A DNA stretch of 64,000 bases, from NCBI RefSeq assembly GCF_000429185.2, contig NZ_AUBJ02000001.1:1612001-1676000 (forward strand), given 5' to 3'. The first letter of the stretch is position 1. Each line of letters begins with the position of its first letter. Origin of the DNA: Actinoalloteichus caeruleus DSM 43889. GTDB taxonomy: Bacteria; Actinomycetota; Actinomycetes; Mycobacteriales; Pseudonocardiaceae. Below, in pieces: positions 51,197-59,996 of this stretch. Under the pieces are notes generated by a model. That model was not told the origin of the DNA, searched no databases, and saw only the letters and a program-made list of their open reading frames with translations. Both the position numbers and the translations under genes were made by a program.

Positions 51197-52318
51197 GTGA
51201 GACGGCTGGACCCCGACACCTGGTCGGCGATCTTCGGACTCGTGGTGTGCCTGACCGCGGGGCTTCCCGTGCTGCTGACGCAGCTCAACGGGCAGGAGGT
51301 GACGGTCGGTCCCCTCTGGCTGTGGTGGCTCGTCTACCTCGGCTTCGTGACCTCGCTGGTCGCCTCCGCCATGCAGTCCGAGGAGGCGTCGCGGGGTTCC
51401 CGGTGGTCCCTCGCCGGTGCCGTGGTGCTCGGCTGCGCCCTCATGCTGTTGGCGCCGGGCGCCGGGTGGACGCAGATCGTGCTGGTGTACGTGGCCGCCA
51501 TCAGCTGCTACATCGTGCCCTGGCGCGTGACGCTCGCGATCATCGTGCTCAACACGCTGGTGGTGCTCGTCGCCGCGTCCCAGGCCAGCCAGGAGATGCA
51601 CAACGTCCTGTTCACGGCGATGCTCTACGCGTTCCTCCAGGTGGGGACCGCGCTGAGCGCCACCGCGCACCAACGGGACATCGAGTCGCGGGAACGCCTG
51701 GCGGTCGCCCACACCGAGCTGCGGGCGGCCAGCGCGATCCTCGCGGAGACGACCCGGGGCGACGAGCGCCTCCGGATCTCCCGGGAGCTGCACGACCTGA
51801 TCGGCCACCAGCTGACGGTGCTCACCCTCGAACTGGAGGTCGCCGCGCACAAGAGCACCCCACCGGCCCTGGAGCACGTCGTCCGTGCCAGGAAGGTGGC
51901 GGGAGAACTGCTCGGCGACGTGCGCGCGACCGTCGGCGAGCTGCGCCGCCGCGCCCCGGACCTGCGGGACACCCTGGACCGGATCGTGCGGGACCTGCCC
52001 CAGCCGCTGGTGACGGTCCGGGTGGACGAGGACGTCCGGCTGGACGAGACGCGGGCGGCCGCGGTGGTGCGCTGCGCGCAGGAGATCATCACCAACACCA
52101 TCCGCCACGCCGACGCGAAGGAGCTGTGGATCACGGTGAGCAGCGGGGAGAACGGCGAGGTGCGCCTGGTCGCGCAGGACGACGGGCGGGGGTCGGGGGA
52201 CCTGGTGCTGGGCAACGGGCTGAGAGGGATGGTGGAGCGGGTGGAGGAACTCGGCGGACGGGCGCGGTTCCGGTCCGACAACGGTTTCCGGGTCGAGGCG
52301 GAGGTGCCGGCCGCGTGA
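51197..52318 (+). CDS. sensor histidine kinase (HisKA_3 type)
   Basis: 373 residues from GTG at 51197 (VRRLDPDTWSAIFGL). An ATG at 51134 preceded by AGAGG would add 21 residues and cannot be excluded. Five or six helices occupy residues 10-150. The phospho-acceptor helix has LRISRELHDLIGHQLTVL; the N-box reads CAQEIITNTIRHADA and the G-box AQDDGRGSGDL. GTGA overlap with the regulator gene. Likely senses the substrate of the divergent exporter. Confidence 0.9.
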   Translation: MRRLDPDTWSAIFGLVVCLTAGLPVLLTQLNGQEVTVGPLWLWWLVYLGFVTSLVASAMQSEEASRGSRWSLAGAVVLGCALMLLAPGAGWTQIVLVYVAAISCYIVPWRVTLAIIVLNTLVVLVAASQASQEMHNVLFTAMLYAFLQVGTALSATAHQRDIESRERLAVAHTELRAASAILAETTRGDERLRISRELHDLIGHQLTVLTLELEVAAHKSTPPALEHVVRARKVAGELLGDVRATVGELRRRAPDLRDTLDRIVRDLPQPLVTVRVDEDVRLDETRAAAVVRCAQEIITNTIRHADAKELWITVSSGENGEVRLVAQDDGRGSGDLVLGNGLRGMVERVEELGGRARFRSDNGFRVEAEVPAA

Positions 52319-52962
52319 TCCGCGTGTGCGTGGTGGATGACCAGACCCTGGTCCGACAGGGCATCCGAGGTCTGTTGTCGCTGGCCGAGGACATCGAGGT
52401 GGTCGCGGAGGCCGACGACGGGATGGCAGCCCTGACCGTCATCGAGGAGACGACACCCGACGTGGTGCTGTTGGACCTGCGGATGCCCCGGCAGGACGGC
52501 ATCTGGACCTTGGAGGCGCTGCGGGAGTCGGGGATCAGCGTGCCGGTGCTGGTCCTGACCACCTTCGACGACGACGAGCTGGTGTTGCGGGCGCTGCGGG
52601 CGGGTGCCCGGGGGTACCTGCTCAAGGACGTGACCCTGGAGCAACTGGTGGGCGCGGTGCGCACCCTGGCCTCGGGGGGAACCCTGGTGCAGCCGGCGAT
52701 CACCGACCGCCTGCTGCGGGCGGTCCGGTCCCGCGAGGTGCCGTTCGACTCGGAGGTGACGCGGGTCGAGGACCTCACCGAACGCGAGCTGGAGGTGCTG
52801 CGGCTGCTGGCCTCCGGATACGCGAACCGGGAGATCGCCGAGGCGCTGTTCCTGGCCGAGGGGACCGTGAAGAACCACGTCTCGTCGGTGCTGCTGAAAC
52901 TGGGCACCCGGGACCGGACCCGCGCGGTGTTGCGGGCGCTGCACCTGGGCCTGCTGCGCTGA
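52315..52962 (+). CDS. response regulator, NarL type
   Basis: 215 residues from GTG overlapping the kinase stop. Receiver: VCVVDDQTLVRQGI, Asp in VVLLDLRMPRQDG, Thr in VLTTFDDDE, Lys in YLLKDVTLE. LuxR HTH: LTERELEVLRLLASGYANREIAEAL, LAEGTVKNHVSSVLLKLG. Expected to control the divergent ABC exporter at 49323-51040. Confidence 0.94.
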   Translation: MIRVCVVDDQTLVRQGIRGLLSLAEDIEVVAEADDGMAALTVIEETTPDVVLLDLRMPRQDGIWTLEALRESGISVPVLVLTTFDDDELVLRALRAGARGYLLKDVTLEQLVGAVRTLASGGTLVQPAITDRLLRAVRSREVPFDSEVTRVEDLTERELEVLRLLASGYANREIAEALFLAEGTVKNHVSSVLLKLGTRDRTRAVLRALHLGLLR

Positions 52963-53008
52963 GGGTGGGCGGGTCGGCTCCGCTCCGCCCCGCGTATCCG
53001 GCCGGCCG

Positions 53009-53036
53009 GCGGGTAGCCGGGAGGAGGCCTACCCGC
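53009..53036 (+). terminator. hairpin downstream of the kinase/regulator operon
   Basis: GCGGGTAG (53009-53016) pairs exactly with CTACCCGC (53029-53036) around a 12-base loop. It stands 46 bases after the regulator stop. No T-tract, so only a probable terminator. Confidence 0.45.
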
Positions 53037-53159
53037 GCTGGAGGTGTCCGCGTACGCGCGCGGGGCGCGGCGGTGGGCACTTGAATCGGGCATGTCACCT
53101 GCCCAGCCGCTGGCACCGGCCGAGGTGTCGGCGGGACGGCGCGGAGGATCGGAGGCCGG

Positions 53160-53996
53160 ATGGCACGGGAGCCGCACTCGCCGGACGGGCGGGAGACCGC
53201 GCCGTTGGGCCAGGGCACGTGGGGCATGGGCCAGCGGGACGCGGAACGCGCGGCCGAGGTCGCCGCGTTGCGACACGGTCTGGACCTGGGGTTGACCCTG
53301 ATCGACACGGCCGAGATGTACGCCGACGGCGGCGCGGAGTCCGTGGTCGGGGAGGCGGTGGCGGGCCGCCGGGACGAGGTGTTCCTGGTCGACAAGGTGC
53401 TCCCCCACCACGCCGACCGCCGGGGAACGGTCCAGGCGTGCGAGCGGAGCCTGCGTCGGCTGGGCACCGACCACATCGATCTCTACCTGCTGCACTGGCG
53501 GGGGGCGACTCCCCTGGCGGAGACCGTGGACGCGTTCCTCCGCCTGCGGGACCGGGGTCTCATCGGGGCGTTCGGGGTCAGCAACCTCGATGTCTCCGAC
53601 CTGGAGGAGTTGTGGCTCGTCGACGGCGGGCCGGAGTGCGCGGTGAACCAGGTCCTGTACAACCTGACGCGGCGGGGGATCGAGCTTGACCTCCTCCCCT
53701 GGTGTCGCGAACGGGGCCTCCGGGTGATGGCCTACTCCCCCATCGAGCAGGGCCGGCTGTTGGAGGACCCGGTGCTCACCGGGGTCGCCGGGCGGCACGG
53801 TGTCCTGCCGGCACAGGTGGCCCTGGCCTGGGTGCTGCGGGGCGGCGAGCTGCTGGCGGTGGCGAAGGCGGCCGCCTTGGAGCACGTGTCGGCGAACCGG
53901 GGTGCCCTGGACATCCGGTTGACCCGGCAGGACCTTGCCGAGCTCGACGCCAGGTTCCCGGCTCCCGACCGGCCGGTGCCGTTGGAGGTCCTCTGA
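53160..53996 (+). CDS. aldo/keto reductase
   Basis: 278 residues, NADPH-dependent reduction of aldehydes or ketones. The catalytic tetrad is visible: Asp and Tyr in LIDTAEMYADG, Lys in FLVDKVLP, His in LYLLHWRG. Cofactor-binding parts are AFGVSNLDVSDLEEL, NQVLYNLTRRGIE and MAYSPIEQGRLL. GGAGG precedes the ATG by four bases. Monocistronic; no linked regulator. Natural substrate unknown. Confidence 0.92.
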   Translation: MAREPHSPDGRETAPLGQGTWGMGQRDAERAAEVAALRHGLDLGLTLIDTAEMYADGGAESVVGEAVAGRRDEVFLVDKVLPHHADRRGTVQACERSLRRLGTDHIDLYLLHWRGATPLAETVDAFLRLRDRGLIGAFGVSNLDVSDLEELWLVDGGPECAVNQVLYNLTRRGIELDLLPWCRERGLRVMAYSPIEQGRLLEDPVLTGVAGRHGVLPAQVALAWVLRGGELLAVAKAAALEHVSANRGALDIRLTRQDLAELDARFPAPDRPVPLEVL

Positions 53997-54496
53997 CGGG
54001 GCCACGATCCGCTCGCCGCGCGTTCCTCGCGCGGGCGGGTCGGAGGGGCGCCCGTTCTGGGCCGTTCCCGCGTCGGCGGAGCGGGATTCGACCCGCTGGT
54101 CCGACAGGGAGGGTGGCAGGGCGGAGGCGCGGCCGGCGGTGCTGCCGCCCTGGCCGCTCGCCCAGTTCGGGGGCATCCCGGCGGGCGGAGCGGGGGTGGA
54201 CCGTCCGCGAGCCGAAACGCCGAACCACCGGCCGAGCGACTCGACCAGCCGGTACCCCACCGCGTCCTCGGCCTGGTTCGTGAGCCGGTTGGGGCCGGCT
54301 CCTCACCCCGACAGCGGCGCGATCTCGTCGCGTTCACCGGGACCTGGCACGAGTCACAGCTGGCGTGAGTCGTCGGAAGGCGGGCGCTGGCTCGCGGTCG
54401 ACGTCGGGGTCGTGGGGGCACGCGGACTTGCGGTGGGAAGGTCCTCGTCTCCGTGCCGTTCCGGGGGCGGAGCCGAGCGGCCCCGCCCCGGTGTCC
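53997..54496. other. intergenic region between convergent genes
   Basis: Contains no recognisable gene. A minus-strand frame from about 54305 reads LTNQAEDAVGYRLVESLGRW before turning Pro/Arg-rich; it has no proper start or ribosome site and could be the remnant of an old gene. No repeat or clear hairpin. Confidence 0.4.
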
Positions 54497-55546
54497 TCAC
54501 AGGCCGAGTTGTTCGGCGGCCAGGGCGGTGCCCTCGATCCGGGCGCGGATCTTCGCGAAGGCGGTGTCCCGGGAGGTGGAGGTGTCGTCGGCGAAGGGGG
54601 CGAAGCCGCTGTCGTCGCAGGTGCCGAGCCGGTCGACCGGCAGGTACCTGGCGGCGGTGAGGACCCGGTCGCGGACCTGCTCCGGCGTCTCGACGGCCGG
54701 GTCGAGCGGGTCGATCACGCCGACGAGGACGCGGGCTCCTTGCGGCAGGTGGTCGGCGACGACACCCAGCACCCGGTCCGGGTCGGGCTCGCTGGCCAGC
54801 TGGAGGTAGAAGGTGCCCGCCCGCGACCGGAGGAACTTGGGCAGCAGCTCGGCGTAGTCGACGTCGAGGCTGTGGGTGGAGCCCTGGTCCGCTCCGGGGG
54901 AGGTGTGCAGCCCGACGCGGGCCCGCTCGTCCTCGGAGAGGCGCTCCAGCACCTGGTCGTTGACCGCGATGAGGCTGTCCAGCAGGCCACCGGAGGGGTC
55001 CAGCTTGAGAGACAGCCGTGCTTCGGTGAAGTCCAGTTGGACGACGTGCGCGCCGGCGTCCAGGCAGGCCCGGATGTCGGCCTCCGCCTCGTTCACCAGG
55101 TCCTCCAGGAACGCTTCCCGGGGGTAGCCGTCGATTCCGCCGGCGGGGTACAGCAGGCTCAGCGCGGACGGCGCGATGACGGCCTGTTTGACCGGCGAGT
55201 TCGTGTGCTTCCGGGCGGCGCGCAGGTAGTCGGCCGCGTGGTTGGCGTAGCGGAACGGCCCGGCGGTCAGCTGGGGCAGCTGCCGGGTGTGGCCGTCCGC
55301 GAACGGGATCACCACTCCCTCCGGCGACAGGTCCGGCAGCCCGGCGACCGGGTAGGTGGCGAAGCTGGGCTTGGCCTGTTCGCCGTCGGTGACGACCGGG
55401 GAGCCGATTTCCTCCAGCCGGGCGATGGTGTCGCGGACGGCGGCGTCCTGGGCGGCTGCCAGCGCGCCGGCGTCGCTCGCGCTCATCGCGGCGAGCAGTT
55501 CCGGGGTCCGGGGGATGCTCCCGATCGGTTCGGTGGGGATGGTCAT
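54497..55546 (-). CDS. MetE-like (cobalamin-independent methionine synthase C-terminal domain) protein
   Basis: 349 residues, corresponding to the catalytic half of MetE only, as in the YxjG/YxjH and core-MetE proteins. Typical parts: EPIGSIPRTPELL at the start, VTDGEQAKPSF, HVVQLDFTEARLSLKL, LGTCDDSGFAPF near the end. In MetE the zinc is held by His-x-Cys, Glu and Cys; here the first pair reads HTS, so one Cys ligand is replaced by Ser. The distal Cys in GTCDDSG remains. Methyl transfer to a thiol is plausible, but true methionine synthesis is uncertain. Start chosen at the ATG giving MTIPTEPIGS. Confidence 0.83.
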   Translation of the reverse strand: MTIPTEPIGSIPRTPELLAAMSASDAGALAAAQDAAVRDTIARLEEIGSPVVTDGEQAKPSFATYPVAGLPDLSPEGVVIPFADGHTRQLPQLTAGPFRYANHAADYLRAARKHTNSPVKQAVIAPSALSLLYPAGGIDGYPREAFLEDLVNEAEADIRACLDAGAHVVQLDFTEARLSLKLDPSGGLLDSLIAVNDQVLERLSEDERARVGLHTSPGADQGSTHSLDVDYAELLPKFLRSRAGTFYLQLASEPDPDRVLGVVADHLPQGARVLVGVIDPLDPAVETPEQVRDRVLTAARYLPVDRLGTCDDSGFAPFADDTSTSRDTAFAKIRARIEGTALAAEQLGL

Positions 55547-55863
55547 CCGGAACGTCCTTCCAGGCTGTGTGCGAGCCAAGCCCGCCGAGTGGCACCGGAA
55601 GAACTACCAGACAGCGCGGCCTTCACCCGGCTCCGCCAAGATCAACCACCTGATGGGGTGAAGTGCCGGCACCCGCGGTGGAACGGTCATGTTCCGGGCC
55701 AGTGCCCCCCGGCTGGCCGACGCCGGTGACCAACCGGGGGGCCACTGGCGGACCTCGTCATCCCTCTCCGGGCGGCCTGCCGACCCTGCCCCACGTCGGG
55801 TGGCGTGTCACACGACGGGGAGGGTGACGGGTAGTTCACCAGGCGACCGGGTATGCCGCTCCC
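55547..55863. other. divergent upstream region of the MetE-like gene and the NodS-like operon
   Basis: Inspected for a cobalamin or SAM riboswitch on the minus strand. No B12-box and no SAM-riboswitch core was found, although short GC-rich stems occur. No promoter elements stand out. Confidence 0.4.
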
Positions 55864-56874
55864 ATGCACCAGGAGAACCCGCCACCGAGGAGCCTTGTCG
55901 CCGAATTACCACCGAAGGGTCTCGCCGAGCCCCGCACCGTCATGACGGTGGCCGAGGAGCTGCGGTCCCTGGTCACCGCCGGGACGCTTGACCTGCCCCT
56001 CCCCGGGGAGGGGGACACCGCCGCCCGGTGGTCGGCCCTGTGCGAGCTGGGCAGGCGTGACCTGGTGTTGGCCCGTCTCGCCGAGGGCCACACCGACGCC
56101 ACCGCCATCCTCGCGGAGGCCGGTGCGGTGCCCGAGCCGAACGCCCTCTACGGCGTGTGGGCCTCCCGCTCGGGCGGCACGGGCGCGGAGCTGGTCGACG
56201 GCCGTGCCTCCGGGCTGGTCCGCTTCTGCTCGGGGAGCAGCGCGCTCGACCGCGCCCTGGTCGTCGCCGACGAGCGGCTCGTCGAGGTGGACCTCGGGCA
56301 CGAGGGGGTCCACGCCCACCCCGAGACGTGGCGGGCGGTGGGCATGGACGTCTCCGACAGCGGGGACGTGGTCCTCGACGGCGTCCCCGTCGAGCGGACC
56401 GTCGGCGGCCGGGGTTGGTACGTGCGTCGGCGTGGCTTCGCGCTGGGTGGGGCCGGCGTCGCGGCGGTGTGGCTGGGCGGCGCGGTGGGGGTGGTGGATC
56501 GCGTGGTCGAGTTCCTCCGGGATCGTGGTCACGTCGACGACCACCAGGCCGCCCACCTGGGCGCGCTGCGCACCGCCATCGCGGCCACCGACGCGTTGCT
56601 GGTCCGCACGGCCGGGGAGCTCGACGACGGCCGGGCCGGGGGCTCCGGGGACGCGGGGACCGCGCTCGTGGTGGATCTCGCCAGGGCGGCGGCCGAGTCG
56701 ACGGCCAGGGACGTACTCGATCGCGCCCCCCGGGTCGTGGGCCCGGTGGGGCTGACCCGGGACCGCGACCTGCCGAGGCGGCTGGCCGATCTCCAGGTCT
56801 ACGTCCGGCAGCACCACGGCGAACGGGACCTCGCCTCCCTCGGACGGCACGTCGTCGACGGGGGTGCCCGATGA
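55864..56874 (+). CDS. acyl-CoA dehydrogenase-like protein
   Basis: 336 residues, shorter than the usual 380. Central parts match the family fold: RASGLVRFCSGSSALDRALVVADE as the FAD/substrate beta-domain, VDLGHEGVHAHPETW, then helical C-terminus with ALGGAGVAAVWLGGAVGVVDRVV and GPVGLTRDRDLPRRLADLQVYVRQHHGE. The conserved catalytic Glu is not obvious. A start at ATG 55942 (MTVAEELRSL) is an alternative. First gene of a three-gene operon; its stop overlaps the next ATG. It could oxidise or unsaturate an acyl group, or have lost activity. Confidence 0.8.
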   Translation: MHQENPPPRSLVAELPPKGLAEPRTVMTVAEELRSLVTAGTLDLPLPGEGDTAARWSALCELGRRDLVLARLAEGHTDATAILAEAGAVPEPNALYGVWASRSGGTGAELVDGRASGLVRFCSGSSALDRALVVADERLVEVDLGHEGVHAHPETWRAVGMDVSDSGDVVLDGVPVERTVGGRGWYVRRRGFALGGAGVAAVWLGGAVGVVDRVVEFLRDRGHVDDHQAAHLGALRTAIAATDALLVRTAGELDDGRAGGSGDAGTALVVDLARAAAESTARDVLDRAPRVVGPVGLTRDRDLPRRLADLQVYVRQHHGERDLASLGRHVVDGGAR

Positions 56875-58157
56875 CCGGCGACCACACGGTGGAGGCGTGC
56901 TGGCGTCCCGCGCTGGCCGGTGTTCCCCGACGCCGGCTTCCCGCGCCCAGGAGGGCCACGGTGGTGGCCGCGCACCCGGACGACGAGACGCTGGGCGCGG
57001 GCGGCGTCGTCCGCCACCTGCACCGGCAGGGCACCGAGGTGGTGCTGGTCGTGGCCACGGACGGCGAGGCCGCGTTCCCCGACTCCCCAGCCGACGAACG
57101 GGCGGAGCTGGCCGGGATCCGCCGCCGGGAGCTGCGGGCCGCCCTGGACCGGATGGGCCTGGACGGGGTCGACCCGGTGTGGTTGGGGCTGCCGGACAGC
57201 GGGCTCGCCGAGCACGAGGACGCCCTGGTCTCGGTGTTGCGGGAGCTGATGGCCGACAGCGACCTCTGCCTGTTCCCCTGGCCCGACGACCCGCACCCGG
57301 ACCACCGGGCCGCGGGGCGGGCGGCGGCGGCCGCCGCGCCGGTGGGGGCCCACCGGTGGTCCTACCCGATCTGGTTGTGGCACTGGCGCGCACCCGAGGA
57401 CCGGTCGATCCCGTGGGACCGGGCGCTGCTCCACCCGTTGTCCTCGGATGACCGCGCCGCCAGGGGCGCCGCCATCGCCGAGTTCACGTCCCAGCTCAAA
57501 CCAGGGCCGCGCGGCGAGGACCCGATCCTGGACGAGGACATGCTCAGCCACCTCGACCGCGACGGTGAGGTGCTCTTCCGCGAACCCCGGGGCAACACGG
57601 CTCCCCAGGGCCGTTTCGTCGAGCTGTACGAGCGCCGGGCCGACCCGTGGGACGGGAACGGCTGGTACGAACGACGGCGCCGGGCGGTGCTCCTCTCGGC
57701 GTTGCCGCGCGAGCGTTACGGGCACGCGGTGGAACCCGCCTGCGGACCCGGCCACCTGACCCGCGCCCTGGCGGGGCGGTGCGACCGGGTGGACGCCTTC
57801 GACGCCGTTCCGGCGGCCGTCCGCGCCGCCCGCCGCGCCACCTCCGACCTGCCGGGGGTGCGGGTCCGGGACGGCAGGCTGCCGGCGGGCCTGCCCGCCG
57901 GCCCGGTGGACCTGGTGGTGCTCAGCGAGATCCTCTACTACCTCGACGACCAGGACCTGACGGCCACCCTGGACGGGGCCGTCACCGTCCTGCGCCCCGG
58001 CGGGCACCTCCTCGCCGCGCACTGGTTGCCGTGGGCGCCCGAGGCCCCGAGGAGCGGGTGGGACGCCCACCGGCGCCTGGTGTCCCGCCCCGAACTCCGG
58101 TGCCTGGTGGCGCACGAGGACGAGGAGTTCGTGACGCACGTGCTGGAGCGGCGGTGA
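56871..58157 (+). CDS. fused PIG-L deacetylase and NodS-like SAM methyltransferase
   Basis: 428 residues. The N-terminal PIG-L/LmbE zinc deacetylase (about 28-240) has the metal motif AHPDDE (34-39) and HPDH (142-145), so it should remove N-acetyl from a sugar. The C-terminal domain (about 250-428) resembles NodS, the N-methyltransferase of Nod-factor synthesis: RADPWDGNGWYERRRRAVLL, then EPACGPGHLT as the SAM motif (288-297) and VLSEILYYLDDQDL. The fusion suggests sequential deacetylation and N-methylation of an amino sugar. It lies between an acyl-CoA-dehydrogenase-like gene and a glycosyltransferase, each with a four-base overlap. Confidence 0.9.
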   Translation: MTGDHTVEACWRPALAGVPRRRLPAPRRATVVAAHPDDETLGAGGVVRHLHRQGTEVVLVVATDGEAAFPDSPADERAELAGIRRRELRAALDRMGLDGVDPVWLGLPDSGLAEHEDALVSVLRELMADSDLCLFPWPDDPHPDHRAAGRAAAAAAPVGAHRWSYPIWLWHWRAPEDRSIPWDRALLHPLSSDDRAARGAAIAEFTSQLKPGPRGEDPILDEDMLSHLDRDGEVLFREPRGNTAPQGRFVELYERRADPWDGNGWYERRRRAVLLSALPRERYGHAVEPACGPGHLTRALAGRCDRVDAFDAVPAAVRAARRATSDLPGVRVRDGRLPAGLPAGPVDLVVLSEILYYLDDQDLTATLDGAVTVLRPGGHLLAAHWLPWAPEAPRSGWDAHRRLVSRPELRCLVAHEDEEFVTHVLERR

Positions 58158-58864
58158 TCGGCGCGGTCGGGGTCGTCGTTCCGGCCAGGGACGAGGCGGA
58201 GCTCGTCGGGGCGTGCCTGCGGTCGGTGCTGCGGTCGGTGCGAGCGCTCCCGCCGGGTGTGGAGTGGGCGGTGTGCGTGGTGGCCGACCGGTGCGCCGAC
58301 CCCACCGAGGTGGTGGCTCGCCACGCCCTGGCCGGCCACCGCCGGGTGGTCGTGCTCGGCAACGACGCGGAGCTGACGATCGGGGAGGTTCGCGACCTGG
58401 GGGTGGACAGGGTGCGGACCCTGTTGTCGGCGCACCCGGCCGAGCGCACGCTCCTGCTGCACACGGACGCCGACACCGTCGTCACCCCGAGGTGGGCCTC
58501 GGAACACCTGGCCCGGTGCGCGGAGGGCGCGCACGCGGTGGCTGGCGCGGCCCGGCTGTCCAGTCCCCCGACGTCGCGGCTGGCGCGCATCCGCTACCGG
58601 GACGTGCTGGAGCGGGCCCGTCGACCGGAGGGCCACGGCAACGTGTACGGCGCGAACCTCGGGGTGCGGGCGGACGCCTTCGAGGCGGTCGGTGGGTTCG
58701 GCGCGGTGGCGCACGGCGAGGACCACGGCCTCTGGCGACGGCTGGACGCCGGGGGTTTCCGCGTCCGCTACGACTCGGCCGCGACCGTGATCACCAGTGG
58801 TCGGGTGGTCGGGCGGGCGCCGTCGGGGCTGGCCGCGTTGCTGGCCTCACTCGCCGTCGAGTGA
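58154..58864 (+). CDS. family 2 glycosyltransferase
   Basis: 236 residues from GTG overlapping the previous stop. GT-A fold with GVVVPARDEAELVGACLRSV at the start, the metal-binding DxD-type TDADTVVTP, and GANLGVRADAFEAVGGFG plus GEDHGLWRRL, the acceptor/product-side motif of GT2 enzymes. No membrane helix, so it acts in the cytoplasm. Probably builds the sugar product modified by the fused deacetylase/methyltransferase. Sugar and acceptor unknown. Confidence 0.9.
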   Translation: MIGAVGVVVPARDEAELVGACLRSVLRSVRALPPGVEWAVCVVADRCADPTEVVARHALAGHRRVVVLGNDAELTIGEVRDLGVDRVRTLLSAHPAERTLLLHTDADTVVTPRWASEHLARCAEGAHAVAGAARLSSPPTSRLARIRYRDVLERARRPEGHGNVYGANLGVRADAFEAVGGFGAVAHGEDHGLWRRLDAGGFRVRYDSAATVITSGRVVGRAPSGLAALLASLAVE

Positions 58865-58976
58865 GGCCAGCGCGGGACCGGGCGCGGTGCTCGGGACAGG
58901 CGGGTGCCACCCGCTGATCCCCCGGGTCCGCGGGTGGTCAACGGGCTGACGGGCGGAGCGGTGGCGAGGTGGCGGG

Positions 58977-59996
58977 TCAGAGGTCGAGGTCGCGCAGGTA
59001 GTCGGCGAACTTCTCCAGGCCGTCGACGTTGCGGGGGCCGCTGATGCCCTCGTTGTAGTCGAGGACGAAGAACCGGTCGTTGACCACGGCGGGCAGGTCG
59101 GTGGTGGCGGGGAAGGACCGCAGGAAGTCGATCTTCTCCTCGGCGGGCTGGTCGCCGTAGTCGAGGATGATCACGACCTCCGGTTCGGCCTCCACCACGG
59201 ACTCCCACCCGACGGTGCTCCAGCGGGCGTCGACGTCCTCGAAGATGTTGCGCCCGCCGGCGATGCGGATGATGTCGTTCGGCGGCACCTGGTTCCCGGC
59301 GGTCATGGGTTCGGCGGTCCCCGAGTCGTAGAGGAAGACCGGCACCCCCTCGCCCTCGGGCACGTTCTCCTCCACCGCCTCGACCCGGCTCCGCAACTCG
59401 GCGACGACCTCGTCGGCGCGGTCCCGCACCCCGAAGATCGCGCCCAGCCGCTCCAGGTCGGTGAAGAGCCCGTCGAACGGGCTGACCCGCTCCGGGTGGC
59501 CCGGGTAGTTGTAGCAGCTCTCGGTGTGCATGAAGCTCTGGATGCCCAACCCGTCGAGGATCTCCGGGGTGATGCCGCGCTCGTCGCTGAACCCCGAGTT
59601 CCAGCCGGCCACCACCAGGTCGGCACGGGCGTCGGCGACGAGTTCCCGGTTGAGCAGGTCGTCGCTGAGGAACTCGACGGCCGCGTAGTCCTCGGCGAAG
59701 GGGGACTCCTCGACGGGCGGGTTGGCCGGCGGCATGACGTAGCCGTGGACGTGGTCGGTCAGGCCGAGGACGAACAGCTTGTCGGCGCTGCCGGCCTCGT
59801 AGGCGACGGCGCGTTCCGGTAACCGGTACTCGACCTGTTCGCCGCACCGGGGGACCGTGACGGTGCCGCCGCCGGTCGCGGTCTCCTCCACGGTGGCGCC
59901 GCAGGCGGCGGTGAGCACGGAGGCGGCGGTGATACCGAGGGCGGCCGTCCTGGTGCGGAGGCGACGGGTGCTGGTTCGGCGGGCGGGGGCGGTCAC
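58977..59996 (-). CDS. metallophore-binding lipoprotein (second importer)
   Basis: 339 residues from GTG. A basic leader and helix end at lipobox LTAAC (about residue 32). The fold is FepB/FhuD-like: RAVAYEAGSADKLFVLGLTDHVHGY, RADLVVAGWNSGF, IQSFMHTESCYNYPG, EVVIILDYGDQP. The MHTESCYNYPG stretch is seen in many actinomycete receptors for chelated metals. GTGA overlap with the ATPase. Third gene of the importer operon. The chelate is unknown. Confidence 0.9.
   Translation of the reverse strand: MTAPARRTSTRRLRTRTAALGITAASVLTAACGATVEETATGGGTVTVPRCGEQVEYRLPERAVAYEAGSADKLFVLGLTDHVHGYVMPPANPPVEESPFAEDYAAVEFLSDDLLNRELVADARADLVVAGWNSGFSDERGITPEILDGLGIQSFMHTESCYNYPGHPERVSPFDGLFTDLERLGAIFGVRDRADEVVAELRSRVEAVEENVPEGEGVPVFLYDSGTAEPMTAGNQVPPNDIIRIAGGRNIFEDVDARWSTVGWESVVEAEPEVVIILDYGDQPAEEKIDFLRSFPATTDLPAVVNDRFFVLDYNEGISGPRNVDGLEKFADYLRDLDL

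Noticed and set aside
53776-54305. Minus-strand frame starting LTNQAEDAVGYRLVESLGRW as a gene
   Set aside because: Only the first 25 codons look protein-like; the rest is Pro/Arg-rich and there is no start signal. At most an old remnant.
55547-55863. Cobalamin or SAM riboswitch before the MetE-like gene
   Set aside because: No B12 box, no GCCACTG-type core and no SAM riboswitch consensus could be found on the minus strand.
58900-58914. Terminator between the glycosyltransferase and the second importer (GCGGGTG-C-CACCCGC)
   Set aside because: The dyad has a one-base centre, so it would form only a short hairpin; not convincing as a terminator.
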